Of a stretch of 64,000 bases of DNA, positions 25,923 to 34,468 are shown piece by piece. The stretch spans positions 1 to 64,000 of the forward strand of contig JAHXIO010000027.1 in assembly GCA_025655595.1 (NCBI GenBank). The letters are read 5' to 3'. The notes under the pieces are model-generated. The model was not told the origin of the DNA. It saw only the letters and a list, made by a program, of their open reading frames with translations, and ran no database searches. The translations under genes were made by a program, and so were the position numbers. Within the stretch, counting starts at the first letter, position 1. The number at the start of each line of letters is the position of its first letter. This stretch comes from Candidatus Thiodiazotropha sp. (ex Monitilora ramsayi). Lineage in GTDB: Bacteria > Pseudomonadota > Gammaproteobacteria > Chromatiales > Chromatiaceae.

Positions 25923-26929
25923 GCGCCCCGCCCCATAAGTCCATTATCGAATATCGATGCCAATGACGACAATCGATCGATGAGCGGTTTTTGGGGTCTG
26001 AAGGTAACTTGGTAAAGCTCTGCTGTTTTTCTGGCTTCCTGCAGGTAATCGTCACTGGTGCATAATTCATCGACAAGCTTCAATTCCAGGGCTCGTGTCC
26101 CATACCAGTGCTCCCCGGTCGCTACAGTAGCGATATCAAGTTCGCTACGCTGGGACTTTATGAACGCCTTAAACAGCCGGTGTGCCTCGTCGATCTCCTC
26201 ACGAAGCTTGTCTCTGTCTTTGTCAGTGTTTTCACCAAAAAGGGTGACCGTTCTTTTATATTCACCGGCTGTGATCTGCTCAAAATCGATATCGTGTCGC
26301 TTCAGAAAACGGTTGAAATTTGGCAATTGTGCCAATACACCAATGGAGCCGACCACGGCAAATGGTGCCGCAATGATATTATCGGCCACACAGGCCATCA
26401 GGTAGCCGCCACTCGCGGCGACCTTATCCACCGCTATTGTCAGCCGGATATTCTTGTCCTTGAGTCTCGTGAGCTGGGAGGCCGCCAGGCCGTAGGCATG
26501 AACCAGGCCGCCACTACTCTCCAAACGCAGCACGACTTCGTCTTCTGCTCTTGCCACGGAGAGGATGACAGTGATCTCTTCGCGCAAGGAGGCCACCGCT
26601 GAAGCACGGATATCACCGTGAAAATTCAGCACGAATACTCTCTTGTTATCTTTTGAACGGGCATCGGGTCCCTGTTCCCGGGTTTTCTTGAGATCCTGCT
26701 TTCGTGTTTTGAGAATCTGTTTAAATGCCTTCTTTGGCAGCATCGCCGACTTGAGGGTATGCGCCATGTCATCATAGTCCCGGTTCAAGTATTTGACTTC
26801 AAGACGCTGTCTACCCCGGGGTCTGCCTCGACCGGCGAGCGCAATGATACCCCCTGCAACAGCAAGAATCGCCAATACCACGGTGATCGATTTAGCCAGA
26901 AACAGGCCATAGTTGGTAACAAATTCCAT
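25865..26929 (-). CDS. sohB: inner-membrane serine protease SohB (S49 family)
   Basis: 354 aa. An N-terminal membrane anchor (about 10-32) precedes the S49 protease domain. Visible are LNFHGDIRASAV, RLESSGGLVHAYG, the nucleophile Ser in VDKVAASGGYLMAC and IGSIGVLAQLPNF, with the Lys of the Ser-Lys dyad expected in RLKD or nearby. SohB is a signal-peptide-peptidase-like membrane protease. The C-terminus is odd: the last 16 residues contain IMGDRPP and IMGDRPR, encoded by tandem REP sequences that replace the native end. The catalytic domain itself looks intact. Confidence 0.88.
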   Translation of the reverse strand: MEFVTNYGLFLAKSITVVLAILAVAGGIIALAGRGRPRGRQRLEVKYLNRDYDDMAHTLKSAMLPKKAFKQILKTRKQDLKKTREQGPDARSKDNKRVFVLNFHGDIRASAVASLREEITVILSVARAEDEVVLRLESSGGLVHAYGLAASQLTRLKDKNIRLTIAVDKVAASGGYLMACVADNIIAAPFAVVGSIGVLAQLPNFNRFLKRHDIDFEQITAGEYKRTVTLFGENTDKDRDKLREEIDEAHRLFKAFIKSQRSELDIATVATGEHWYGTRALELKLVDELCTSDDYLQEARKTAELYQVTFRPQKPLIDRLSSLASIFDNGLMGRGAIMGDRPPIMGDRPRFIER

Positions 26930-27417
26930 TCATTGCTCTCCCATACTTTGCCTCATTTAATCGGTAAGCCTTTGTGCACCTGGAGCATGTATCAAGAACC
27001 CTATTCGTTAAATTCCATTGAAGGACTCAAGAGTTCATAAGGTATACACTCAGTAATCGAGTATTATTCACAGGCAATCAGCTGAACTGGAATATGGACC
27101 CTTGATACCTCTGTATAAACCAGGGATTAGCAGCGCTTCCATGCCGCTAAGTATTAAAAGGATTCTAGTTTGCAGCAGTTAAAAAGCCAGAATGTGCGGA
27201 TTTGGAGAACGCTGGGTTTGTGATCTAGCTAGCATCAAGAACTCATACTCTCTGACACGCCTTCACCCCTATGAATGCTCTGATACTGGCACATCAACTG
27301 CTTATTGGATTACGTCCTTTATTCGTATATGGAATATCCCTGCCCCACCAAAATATGTTGGAAGCCCACACGAATACTCCTATTGCGAATCAAATCCCCT
27401 TAAGTCAGTGCCATTCG
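26930..27417. other. intergenic with partial MITE copy
   Basis: No gene supported. The right end (about 27350-27416) is an inverted, diverged copy of the left part of the MITE at 30103, ending in the same terminal repeat (CTTAAG.CAGTGCCATTC). It runs directly into the LysR gene stop. Confidence 0.6.
27350..27416 (-). mobile_element. partial MITE copy (one end only)
   Basis: About 67 bp matching, in reverse orientation, 30103-30178: terminal repeat, then GGGGATTTGATT, a GGAG/GAGGATTCG segment, GTGGG.TTCCA and ATTTTGGTGGGGCA. The other end was not found. Confidence 0.65.
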
Positions 27418-28407
27418 TCACCGATTCCTTTTATTGTTTTTCATCATCGTCATGTCCACTAGCGTACTATCGATAACATTCTCCGGCAGCAGCAACGGTC
27501 CCTCCTCATACATGAAGTCGATGAAGGTTTTTGCTGCAATCGACAATCGCTTGCTACGGGGGTGACCGATATACCATTGCCAGGAAATGGGGAAACCTTC
27601 AACATCCAGGACGGTCAATTCGTTCATGTCACCGCTGGTCAGGGTGTGCAGCGACAACACCGCAATCCCAAGTCCACCGGTAATGCCCTGCTTGATGGAC
27701 TCGTTGTTCCCAAGTTCCATCCCGATATTGAGTTCAAGCCCGGCATTGGCAAATTTATGCTCCACAGCAATTCTTGTTCCGGAACCCTGCTCGCGAAGGA
27801 TAAACGGTTCATCGGCGATTTCCTGTAATGAAACTGACTTCCGTTTCGCGAACTTGTGATCCACGGGAGCTACAACAACCATCGGATTCGGCAGATATGG
27901 CTGAAATTCCAGTTCACTGGATTTGGGCGGTTTACCGATCAGATAGATATCGTCACTGTTGCTCAGCATGCGTTCGAGGATATGTTCACGATTGGTGACT
28001 TCCAATGTGACCTTGATACCGGGGTACTGGTGTCGGAACTGCCCGAGCAGGCGCGGCGCAAAGTAGTTGGCCGTGGAGACCACCGCTAAATGCAGCTGTC
28101 CGGTACGCAGCCCTTTCTGATCTTCCACCTCCATCTCGAACCGGCCCAGTATCTCCAGAATGTCATGCGCGGCCGCCTGAAGCGCCTTGCCCGTTTCAGT
28201 CAGCGAAAGCTTTTTTGCCACCTGTTCGATCAAGGGCAATCCGATATCGGACTCCAGTTTTTTTATCTGCATCGACACGGTCGGCTGCGACAAGTACAAC
28301 TCCTCCGCGGCACGAGTGAAGCTGCGCAACCGTGACACAGTGTCGAAAACCTGGAGCTGGCGAATGCTGATGCGACGCGCCAGGTTGGAGATAGCCCCCT
28401 TAGACAT
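27418..28407 (-). CDS. LysR-family regulator, CbbR-like
   Basis: 329 aa. The helix-turn-helix (IRQLQVFDTVSRLRSFTRAA, EELYLSQPTVSMQIKKLE) and the effector domain resemble CbbR, activator of Calvin-cycle genes, though no RuBisCO genes are in the window. It is divergent from the orphan gene at 28527, which it may control. The C-terminal residues NNKRNR and the stop come from a TCACCGATTCCTTTTATTG repeat unit. Orthology to CbbR is inference; other LysR groups share this N-terminus. Confidence 0.8.
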   Translation of the reverse strand: MSKGAISNLARRISIRQLQVFDTVSRLRSFTRAAEELYLSQPTVSMQIKKLESDIGLPLIEQVAKKLSLTETGKALQAAAHDILEILGRFEMEVEDQKGLRTGQLHLAVVSTANYFAPRLLGQFRHQYPGIKVTLEVTNREHILERMLSNSDDIYLIGKPPKSSELEFQPYLPNPMVVVAPVDHKFAKRKSVSLQEIADEPFILREQGSGTRIAVEHKFANAGLELNIGMELGNNESIKQGITGGLGIAVLSLHTLTSGDMNELTVLDVEGFPISWQWYIGHPRSKRLSIAAKTFIDFMYEEGPLLLPENVIDSTLVDMTMMKNNKRNR

Positions 28408-28526
28408 AGACTATTACCTATGCTGATAATTAATAATATTTATTTTTATTTATGCACACTGTGCATACAATGTCCATTAACCGAGTAATTTTCTTGGTTT
28501 TGTCCACCGTATGAGGAGGATTCGAA

Positions 28527-29048
28527 ATGCCGGATAGATGGTTACAAATCAAGGGCGACCCTTCTGTCAGGGCCTTCCTTTTCCAGCAGTCGCGAGTCGA
28601 GAGCCTGTTTGACAGTCAGATCGACCGCATTCACGAAATCGTCCATGCGCTGTTGACCCGTAAAGGCGCATTTCACGTCAAGATTCACCATTCCTCCAGC
28701 CAGTTGACCTGCTGGTTCGCTGATGATGCTTACCGCTATCGGGTGTTTGTGAAGGAGGAGGTGCTGGCGCCAGGCTTCCTCGGCCAATTCCGCGACAGCC
28801 TGATCGATCACCTGCAACCGGTAATACATGCCGAAGATACGCAGGCGATACTGAACGAGTTTAGGCGTCTTCGCACGACGGACAAAAACATCTACCTACG
28901 CAACGGTTCGATCAACCGCGTTAACGGCCTGATCGGGATGACCTTCTCGTGTGACGGCTCGCATTACATCGACCATAAAACGTTCTTCGAGAAACTCGAT
29001 ACGTTTGCGACCAGTGAACCACCACTTCCTATGAGTGCCTGCGCATAG
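28527..29048 (+). CDS. orphan protein divergent from LysR
   Basis: 173 aa; ATGAGGAGG precedes the start. No known domain recognised. It is cytoplasmic by composition and lacks signal or membrane segments. The C-terminal part (RNGSINRVNGLIGMTFSCDG, SHYIDHKTFFEKL) has a diverged 50-bp copy at about 41187-41238. It is followed closely by a 39-aa membrane peptide gene and a terminator, so the three form a unit under the divergent LysR. Confidence 0.7.
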   Translation: MPDRWLQIKGDPSVRAFLFQQSRVESLFDSQIDRIHEIVHALLTRKGAFHVKIHHSSSQLTCWFADDAYRYRVFVKEEVLAPGFLGQFRDSLIDHLQPVIHAEDTQAILNEFRRLRTTDKNIYLRNGSINRVNGLIGMTFSCDGSHYIDHKTFFEKLDTFATSEPPLPMSACA

Positions 29049-29069
29049 ACAACAGGACCAGGAGAATTA

Positions 29070-29189
29070 ATGATGCGAGAGAAATCAACAGAGAAGGTTC
29101 AAAAGAACGTACATAATACGATTAAATGGCTATTAACCTCGCTTTCTGGTGCGCTGACAACAGGCTTTATCCTTATGTTGGAAACCTGA
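29070..29189 (+). CDS. 39-aa single-TM membrane peptide
   Basis: AGGAG lies 6 nt before ATG 29070 (a second ATG follows at once). Sequence MMREKSTEKVQKNVHNTIKW, then a hydrophobic helix (LLTSLSGALTTGFILML) and ET. It sits 21 nt after the upstream gene and just before a terminator, so co-transcription is likely. Function unknown. Confidence 0.6.
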   Translation: MMREKSTEKVQKNVHNTIKWLLTSLSGALTTGFILMLET

Positions 29190-29210
29190 CTCCATTTCAT
29201 CTACAAATAT

Positions 29211-29236
29211 GAAGCCCCGCATACGCGGGGTTTTCA
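29211..29236 (+). terminator. intrinsic terminator
   Basis: GAAGCCCCGC-ATAC-GCGGGGTTTTC: 7-bp GC stem and T-run after the small membrane peptide gene. A near-identical copy is at 41245-41270. Confidence 0.85.
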
Positions 29237-29318
29237 ATCAGGTATCGGAAGAAAAAACGTAATATTGCCCCGTCGCAGACATGCAATTCTGACGACTCCC
29301 GGCTTCTGATTAATGAGG

Positions 29319-29343
29319 TCAGAGTAAATTTACCCTGACCCCG
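29319..29343. repeat. GGGGTCAGAGTAAA-type palindrome
   Basis: GAGGTCAGAGTAAA followed by TTTACCCTGACCCC, nearly perfect dyad. Located 3' of the Spy-like gene. Confidence 0.8.
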
Positions 29344-29384
29344 TCATTTGTAATTGGCGCTTTAAGGATAATCATGCGAGGAGA

Positions 29385-29840
29385 TCACATGTAGTGAAGG
29401 CGACTATGACTCCAGCGACCATTGTTTTCGAAGTGCTTTTCCAGTTTCTCGCGCACCTTGGTCTGCTGCTCCGGTGTTAGACTTTCCCAGAAACCGGCCA
29501 ATGCTGCGATAATACGTGGTGCTTGTGCAGAGATATCTTCAACATGACTATTGACGAGGGCCACAGCCTTGTCCTGGTCAATAACAGGAGCTGAAAGCAG
29601 GTCGTGGACAGTATTTCTGGCCTCCTCGCGTTTGCCCTGCATTTCCTCACGTACAGCAAGCAATTCGTCCTTCATCATATCGAGCTTAACTTTCTGCTCG
29701 TCATTTAGATCAAGTTTTTTTGCAATCTTCTCCGTAAAGTAATCCGCACGCTGTTCCGGGGTCTTGTAACGATGTGCACAGCCACCAAGCACCAGGGCAG
29801 CGATGGTAAAAATTGAAATTAGAGCAAGTGTGATCTTCAT
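29385..29840 (-). CDS. Spy/CpxP-like periplasmic lipoprotein
   Basis: 151 aa. The lipobox LGGC (Cys21) marks a lipoprotein. The mature part is helical with two LTPEQQ/LNDEQK-type motifs (LDLNDEQKVKLD, SLTPEQQTKVREKL), the signature of Spy/CpxP periplasmic chaperones and heavy-metal sensors. GGAGAG precedes the ATG. Likely an envelope-stress chaperone. No cognate kinase is nearby. Confidence 0.8.
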   Translation of the reverse strand: MKITLALISIFTIAALVLGGCAHRYKTPEQRADYFTEKIAKKLDLNDEQKVKLDMMKDELLAVREEMQGKREEARNTVHDLLSAPVIDQDKAVALVNSHVEDISAQAPRIIAALAGFWESLTPEQQTKVREKLEKHFENNGRWSHSRLHYM

Positions 29841-30102
29841 AATTGTCTCTCCGGTTTGTGTTATCGACAGAAATCAATTTAGTGGGAGAGAAGCTAATAA
29901 TCCTTTCAGGGCGGTAACACAATGTATCGGTAATGTAACAATTCTGCTGATTCGTAGTACCCGCGTAATAGCTGACATCTTATCTCCTCAATGGGGGCGA
30001 GTCTTTCGGACCAACGTGATGGAAAGCCGCAAAAAAGCTAAATCGAGAACAGCAGAGAACGGGAAACTTGATACGGAGGATGCAATAAAAAGGGTCTGAC
30101 TT

Positions 30103-30297
30103 GAATGGCACTTACTTAAGGGGATTTGATTAACAATAAGAGGATTCGAGTGGGTTTCCAGCCTATTTTGGTGGGGCATGCCCCACCCGACGCGCTGTCC
30201 CACTGTGTAGGGTGGGGCCCTGCCCCGCCACTGCGATGGCGGAAATCAGGGAAATTCTCATATCACACGACGATGTCCGCTTAAGTAAGTGCCATTC
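30103..30297. mobile_element. 195-bp MITE with 18-bp perfect terminal inverted repeats
   Basis: Ends are GAATGGCACTTACTTAAG and its exact complement CTTAAGTAAGTGCCATTC. The interior has a GTAGGGTGGGGCCCTGCC-type hairpin and no ORF. GGGTCTGAC occurs at both borders (30092-30100 and 30298-30306), suggesting insertion into, or duplication of, a REP-like site. A partial inverted copy is at 27350-27416. Confidence 0.78.
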
Positions 30298-30366
30298 GGG
30301 TCTGACCTCTTAAATTTTTAACTCATAATTATAATCGTTGTCTGACCTTATGGTTATTCTTATCAG

Positions 30367-31941
30367 TTATATATCCAGCATCAAATGATCACCCCTGGCT
30401 CGTGAAACACAAGGGCATATTAGTCGAGCATCTTTCCGCTCGACATCTGACAACACTGAATCCTGGTGATCAGGCTCGCCATCCATGACCACCATGGCAC
30501 AGGTTTTACAGTTACCCGTTTTACAGCTGTAGGGAACGTCAATGCCGGCTTCAAGAATAGTATCCAGTATGCTCTTGTTGGCATCAACTTCCAGCTGTAT
30601 ACCCGAACGATGCAATTGCAATTGTATGGGTCTTGCATCAGTGTTCGAACGGGCTTCAAATCGTTCGTAATGAATACGGCCAGTATCAATATTCAACGTT
30701 TCCGCGGCCCTGTTTATGGCATCAATCAGACGACTCGGGCCGCAGACATAAAAGAGTGCTTCTTCAGGTGCTGCTGAGAGAATCCGCTCGATATCCATAC
30801 GCTCTCCCCGTGCAGAACGATATAGGGAGATCGCGCTACCGAGCTCACGACTCAGCCGATCAGCAAAGGTCATCTCATTGGTACTTTGACCCGCGTAATG
30901 CAACTGCAGCGCATTGTCCCGTGCCTTTAGTACCTGAGCCATCGGCTTGATAGGAGTAATACCGACACCTCCGGCAATCAGCACGGCCGGACGATCATCG
31001 GAATGGAGGGGAAAATGGTTTTTCGGTAACGCACAATGCAGATGGAGACCCAGGTCGAACAACTCATGCACCGCAACCGAACCGCCCGCACCCTGGTCAT
31101 CACGCAATACGGCAATTTCATAAATATCACGTCGCGCCGGATTCGAGCAGATCGAGTAATGGCGTATGACTGTTTTACCACCCGGTATTTGAACCGGTAC
31201 CTGGAGGTGAGCTCCAGCTTCGACAACAGGCAAGTCTGCACCACTCGGATCACGTAACTCATAGGCCCGAACACGGGGCGTTAATTGACGTACCCCCGTG
31301 ATAACCAGTTTCAGCGGCCCGTCTCCAAGCACCGTTGGTTTTGCCGGGGTAGCGGACTCTTTCTGTAGCCTTTGATTCTCTTCAGTCAGCGGTCTCATCA
31401 ACGCTTCGAGCTGCTCATCGGTATAACGTGGCGTGATGTGCTGCGGACAGTTCCAGTCAAACGCCTCAATGTGAATGATCACGCCACGCTCCACATGGGC
31501 GCGATAATTTTCAACTTCCAGTTCCGCCATCAATTCAGAGTCAGGCGGGTCGATTAACTGGACCCGGCCGAGCATCTTAAGACGGGTTCGGTTGGGATAA
31601 TCCATAAAAAAGAGCGCAACACGATCATCCTTTGCGAAATTTCCGACACTGACGTATTGGCGATTGCCGCTATAGTCGGCAAACCCAATCGTCCGCTCAT
31701 CGATGATACGAACAAAACCGACAGGGCCACCCCGATGTTGCAGATAAGGCCAACCGGTTTCACTTACACTGGCCATATAGAAGCTGTCGCGAGCGGCAAT
31801 AAATGCGGCTTCACGATCTCCCAGGCGGTAATTATAGTCATCACCCTGATCCAGAGCCGCATAACCGGCACGACTGCCGAGCGCTTGCTGTACGTCACGG
31901 ACCGACTCGGTAAACGCAATTTCTGCAAATCTATGTCCCAT
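30367..31941 (-). CDS. PNPOx-like flavin domain fused to ferredoxin reductase and 2Fe-2S domain
   Basis: 524 aa in three modules. Residues about 40-190 are a pyridoxamine-phosphate-oxidase-like FMN-binding split barrel (YMASVSETGWPYLQHRGG.VGF). About 205-430 are an FNR/phthalate-dioxygenase-reductase module with RHYSICSNPA (flavin) and GGVGITP (NAD). The C-terminus is a plant-type 2Fe-2S ferredoxin with CKTGNCKTC and a fourth Cys in LICPC. A soluble oxidoreductase moving electrons from NAD(P)H is expected. It lies 100 nt downstream of the AhpD-like gene on the same strand, with a divergent LysR, so all are probably one stress- or electrophile-response unit. Confidence 0.85.
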   Translation of the reverse strand: MGHRFAEIAFTESVRDVQQALGSRAGYAALDQGDDYNYRLGDREAAFIAARDSFYMASVSETGWPYLQHRGGPVGFVRIIDERTIGFADYSGNRQYVSVGNFAKDDRVALFFMDYPNRTRLKMLGRVQLIDPPDSELMAELEVENYRAHVERGVIIHIEAFDWNCPQHITPRYTDEQLEALMRPLTEENQRLQKESATPAKPTVLGDGPLKLVITGVRQLTPRVRAYELRDPSGADLPVVEAGAHLQVPVQIPGGKTVIRHYSICSNPARRDIYEIAVLRDDQGAGGSVAVHELFDLGLHLHCALPKNHFPLHSDDRPAVLIAGGVGITPIKPMAQVLKARDNALQLHYAGQSTNEMTFADRLSRELGSAISLYRSARGERMDIERILSAAPEEALFYVCGPSRLIDAINRAAETLNIDTGRIHYERFEARSNTDARPIQLQLHRSGIQLEVDANKSILDTILEAGIDVPYSCKTGNCKTCAMVVMDGEPDHQDSVLSDVERKDARLICPCVSRARGDHLMLDI

Positions 31942-32040
31942 GACCCATTCCTCACTTTATGGTGCGCTACGATCCAAGTTTGTCTTAGGACTGGACTATC
32001 GCCGCTCACAGCACCCGACAGTCCCGTCTTGAGCCAACGC

Positions 32041-32586
32041 CTAAGAGGCCAGTTTGAGATCGACCTTGGGAAAATCGATCTCGACACGGCTCGCCTTACC
32101 TATGATATTGCTGAGAATGTTCAGCCCAACGTGGGTGATGATCTCGACGATCTCCTCATCGTCATAGCCGGCATTTCGGACTTGAAGGAGCTCTGCGGTA
32201 GTGATTTCACCGCTATGCTCAGCCAGCGCCCGGGCAAACTTCACAGCCGCTGCAGCCCTGACATCCTGGCTGGTGCCCGCACGGTTTGCCTCAATCTCCT
32301 CTTTCTCAAGACCCGCTTTACGTCCAAGGGCGCTGTGTGCTGAAACACAGTATTCACAGGCATTTTGCTGGGCCAACGCCAGGGCGATGCGTTCTCGGGT
32401 CATAGCATCCAGGCTGCCTTCACTGGCAATTTCGTGTAACCCCAGGAAGGCCCTTAAGGCCGCAGGAGAGTTGGCAAAGACCTTGAGAAAATTAGGCACC
32501 ATGCCTAATTTCGCCTCAATTGCATCAAGAAGGGCTTTCTGTTCCCCATTGGCATTTTGCTGATTAACGACATTGATTCGGTTCAT
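32041..32586 (-). CDS. AhpD-like carboxymuconolactone decarboxylase-family protein
   Basis: 181 aa from ATG 32586 (GGAG 8 nt upstream); the frame extends 36 codons further but without support. The CMD motif ACEYCVSAHSALG has Cys77, Cys80 and His84, typical of alkylhydroperoxidase-type proteins of the YciW/peroxidase-related group. It probably reduces peroxides or reactive species. Divergent from the LysR gene at 32723 and upstream of the PNPOx-FNR fusion. Confidence 0.85.
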   Translation of the reverse strand: MNRINVVNQQNANGEQKALLDAIEAKLGMVPNFLKVFANSPAALRAFLGLHEIASEGSLDAMTRERIALALAQQNACEYCVSAHSALGRKAGLEKEEIEANRAGTSQDVRAAAAVKFARALAEHSGEITTAELLQVRNAGYDDEEIVEIITHVGLNILSNIIGKASRVEIDFPKVDLKLAS

Positions 32587-32722
32587 GTTGGTTCTCCAAT
32601 TGAAATCATCTTGGTTACTTTGCAGCACCGTTTGCGGTGCTTGATTCATACTGTGGTTAATTCCACTTGAAAAATGAATGGCCACGAACAACAATTAATT
32701 ATTTCTCTAAACGGAATAATAT

Positions 32723-33622
32723 ATGGACCGCTTTCACTTGATGAGCGTCTTCATTGCCGTGGCAGAGGAGCAGAGTTTTGCCGCGGGTGCCCGAAGACTG
32801 GACATGTCACCACCCGCCGTGACTCGCGCCGTAGCGCATCTGGAGGAGCGGCTTGGTGTCAAACTTCTCAATCGAACCACACGCTATGTGCGCGTCACAG
32901 AGGCGGGACAGCGCTATCTGGAGGATGCGCGCCGCATCCTAAGCGAGGTTGAGGCGGCTGACGAATCGGCTGCCGGAATCAACGCCAAACCTCGGGGTCA
33001 TCTGGCCGTTACCGCGCCGGTTCTCTTTGGACGCATGTTCGTTATGCCGGGGATTGTTGAATACCTGAAGCGTTATCCAGACACCGAGGTCTCTGCCGTT
33101 TTCCTGGACAGAGTCGTCAATCTGCTGGAAGAGGGGCAAGATGTCGGCGTGCGTATCGGCCAACTGCCTGATTCAAGTATGCGGGCACTCCGGGTCGGAT
33201 CGGTGCGATTGGTACTTTGTGCATCCGATAAATACCTGACTCACTATGGCGAACCGAAAACGCCTGATGAGCTGGTCGAGCACACAACAATCGCATCAAG
33301 TGCCGGCAGCGGTGCTTTTGACTGGCGCTTCAACTCAACAGCAGGGAGTCGGTCCTTGCGACTTCGTCCCAGATTGACGGTCACGACCAATGATGCAGCT
33401 ATCGAAGCAGCCCGAGAAGGATTAGGTATTACCCGGCTCTTGTCATACCAAGTGGCACCCTATGTCGCAGACGGCCAACTCAAATTGATACTGCAGGAAT
33501 TTAAGCCTGCGCCAATACCTGTCCATATCGTGCATCGAGAAGGGCGTTACACCTCGGCTAAAGTTCGAGCATTTATCGACTTGTTGGCTGAACGGCTTAA
33601 AGCTGAGACCGCACTGAAGTAG
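32723..33622 (+). CDS. LysR-family transcriptional regulator
   Basis: 299 aa. N-terminal helix-turn-helix (MDRFHLMSVFIAVAEEQSFA, ARRLDMSPPAVTRAV) and a C-terminal effector domain with VTAPVLFGR and TTNDAAIEAAREGLGI, the pattern of the AaeR/DmlR-like LysR group. It is divergent from the AhpD-like gene with about 135 nt between starts, so it probably controls that gene and the PNPOx-FNR fusion. Confidence 0.88.
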   Translation: MDRFHLMSVFIAVAEEQSFAAGARRLDMSPPAVTRAVAHLEERLGVKLLNRTTRYVRVTEAGQRYLEDARRILSEVEAADESAAGINAKPRGHLAVTAPVLFGRMFVMPGIVEYLKRYPDTEVSAVFLDRVVNLLEEGQDVGVRIGQLPDSSMRALRVGSVRLVLCASDKYLTHYGEPKTPDELVEHTTIASSAGSGAFDWRFNSTAGSRSLRLRPRLTVTTNDAAIEAAREGLGITRLLSYQVAPYVADGQLKLILQEFKPAPIPVHIVHREGRYTSAKVRAFIDLLAERLKAETALK

Positions 33623-33696
33623 ACTGCTATTTTCCAGAGATGGCCTGCGGCCAACGCTCGCGAATAACACCCACCGGGCATTTGTCACCGCCCCCT

Positions 33697-33891
33697 TTAC
33701 TCTCTGTTCTTTTTAATAATTTCCCGGGCTAGTTGGACGCGCTTGCGAGCATTTGCTTGTGTGATAGACAGTTGCTGAGAGATCTCGGTGTAGGAGTTGT
33801 TTTCAACAAAATGCATCTGTGCAGCAGCTCGCAAATGCTGTGGAAGATTCTCAATAGCGTGAAGGAGTTGATCGTCAATATCATCTTCCAT
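33697..33891 (-). CDS. stand-alone sigma-70 region 4-like helix-turn-helix protein
   Basis: 64 aa with AAGGAGG 6 nt before the ATG. Residues about 10-60 (ENLPQHLRAAAQMHFVENNS, YTEISQQLSITQANARKRVQ) match sigma-70 region 4, the -35-binding helix-turn-helix. No region 2 is present upstream. It could be a separate regulator or the surviving 3' end of an ECF sigma factor that has gained a start. The stop codon lies inside a TTGTCACCGCCCCC-type repeat. Confidence 0.65.
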   Translation of the reverse strand: MEDDIDDQLLHAIENLPQHLRAAAQMHFVENNSYTEISQQLSITQANARKRVQLAREIIKKNRE

Positions 33892-34051
33892 TTGGATACC
33901 TCCTTACGTTTAAACTTTAACTCATCAACAAGACACAGTGCCAAAGATTATGACGTATTTAAAAAGTTGGTGACTGATGTCATTCCTGCGTTTATTAATT
34001 TTTTTCAATCCCTTTTAGTTCATACCTCGAATTTGATCAAAAAATGTTTTA

Positions 34052-34090
34052 AATTCCAATGGTTATCAGTTGTCACCGCCCCCTTTAATT
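34052..34090. repeat. TCAGTTGTCACCGACCC-family repeat
   Basis: GGTTATCAGTTGTCACCGCC then CCCTTTAATTAA, between divergent small genes. Confidence 0.75.
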
Positions 34091-34165
34091 AATATCGGTT
34101 AACACTCATCAGCACGCCTATTGATAGACTATAATAGCTGAACAACACTTTATGGGGGTTTAGGG

Positions 34166-34351
34166 ATGACCACTCAAACGACGTATTTTGGACCCGAACG
34201 GCGCATTGAGCAGCGCAGAAAGGTTGTTGATCGCCGTGAGTTAATAAGATTCGAACCCGACAAGGAGCCTCGCCGCAGAGGACATGGTCGCCGTAGGGGG
34301 GAGATGAATGATCCCTGGAATCGGCTGGATATTTCGGAAAAAGATGTCTGA
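34166..34351 (+). CDS. small basic PERR/DRRE-type hypothetical protein
   Basis: 61 aa, very rich in Arg (PERRIEQRRKVVDRRELIRF, EPDKEPRRRGHGRRRG). Short proteins with this 'PERR..QRR..DRR..IRFEPDK..RR' pattern are widespread in gammaproteobacteria and are of unknown function, possibly nucleic-acid binding. The TGA stop is the first part of a TGACCCCTTTAAT REP element. Confidence 0.6.
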   Translation: MTTQTTYFGPERRIEQRRKVVDRRELIRFEPDKEPRRRGHGRRRGEMNDPWNRLDISEKDV

Positions 34352-34460
34352 CCCCTTTAATTCTGACCCAGTTTCCGTGTTCCCTATTGTACTCGACATA
34401 AACCGTGGTCTGTCCCCTATTGTTTGGTTCAGAGTATATTTACTCTGTTCCGTTTCATTT
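34345..34460. repeat. REP cluster downstream of convergent genes
   Basis: In order: TGACCCCTTTAATT, an ACCGTGGTCTGTCCCCTATT half unit (about 34401-34422), and a GGTTCAGAGTATATTTACTC palindrome (34427-34452), reaching the protease gene end. Confidence 0.75.
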
Positions 34461-34468
34461 CGCTCAGT

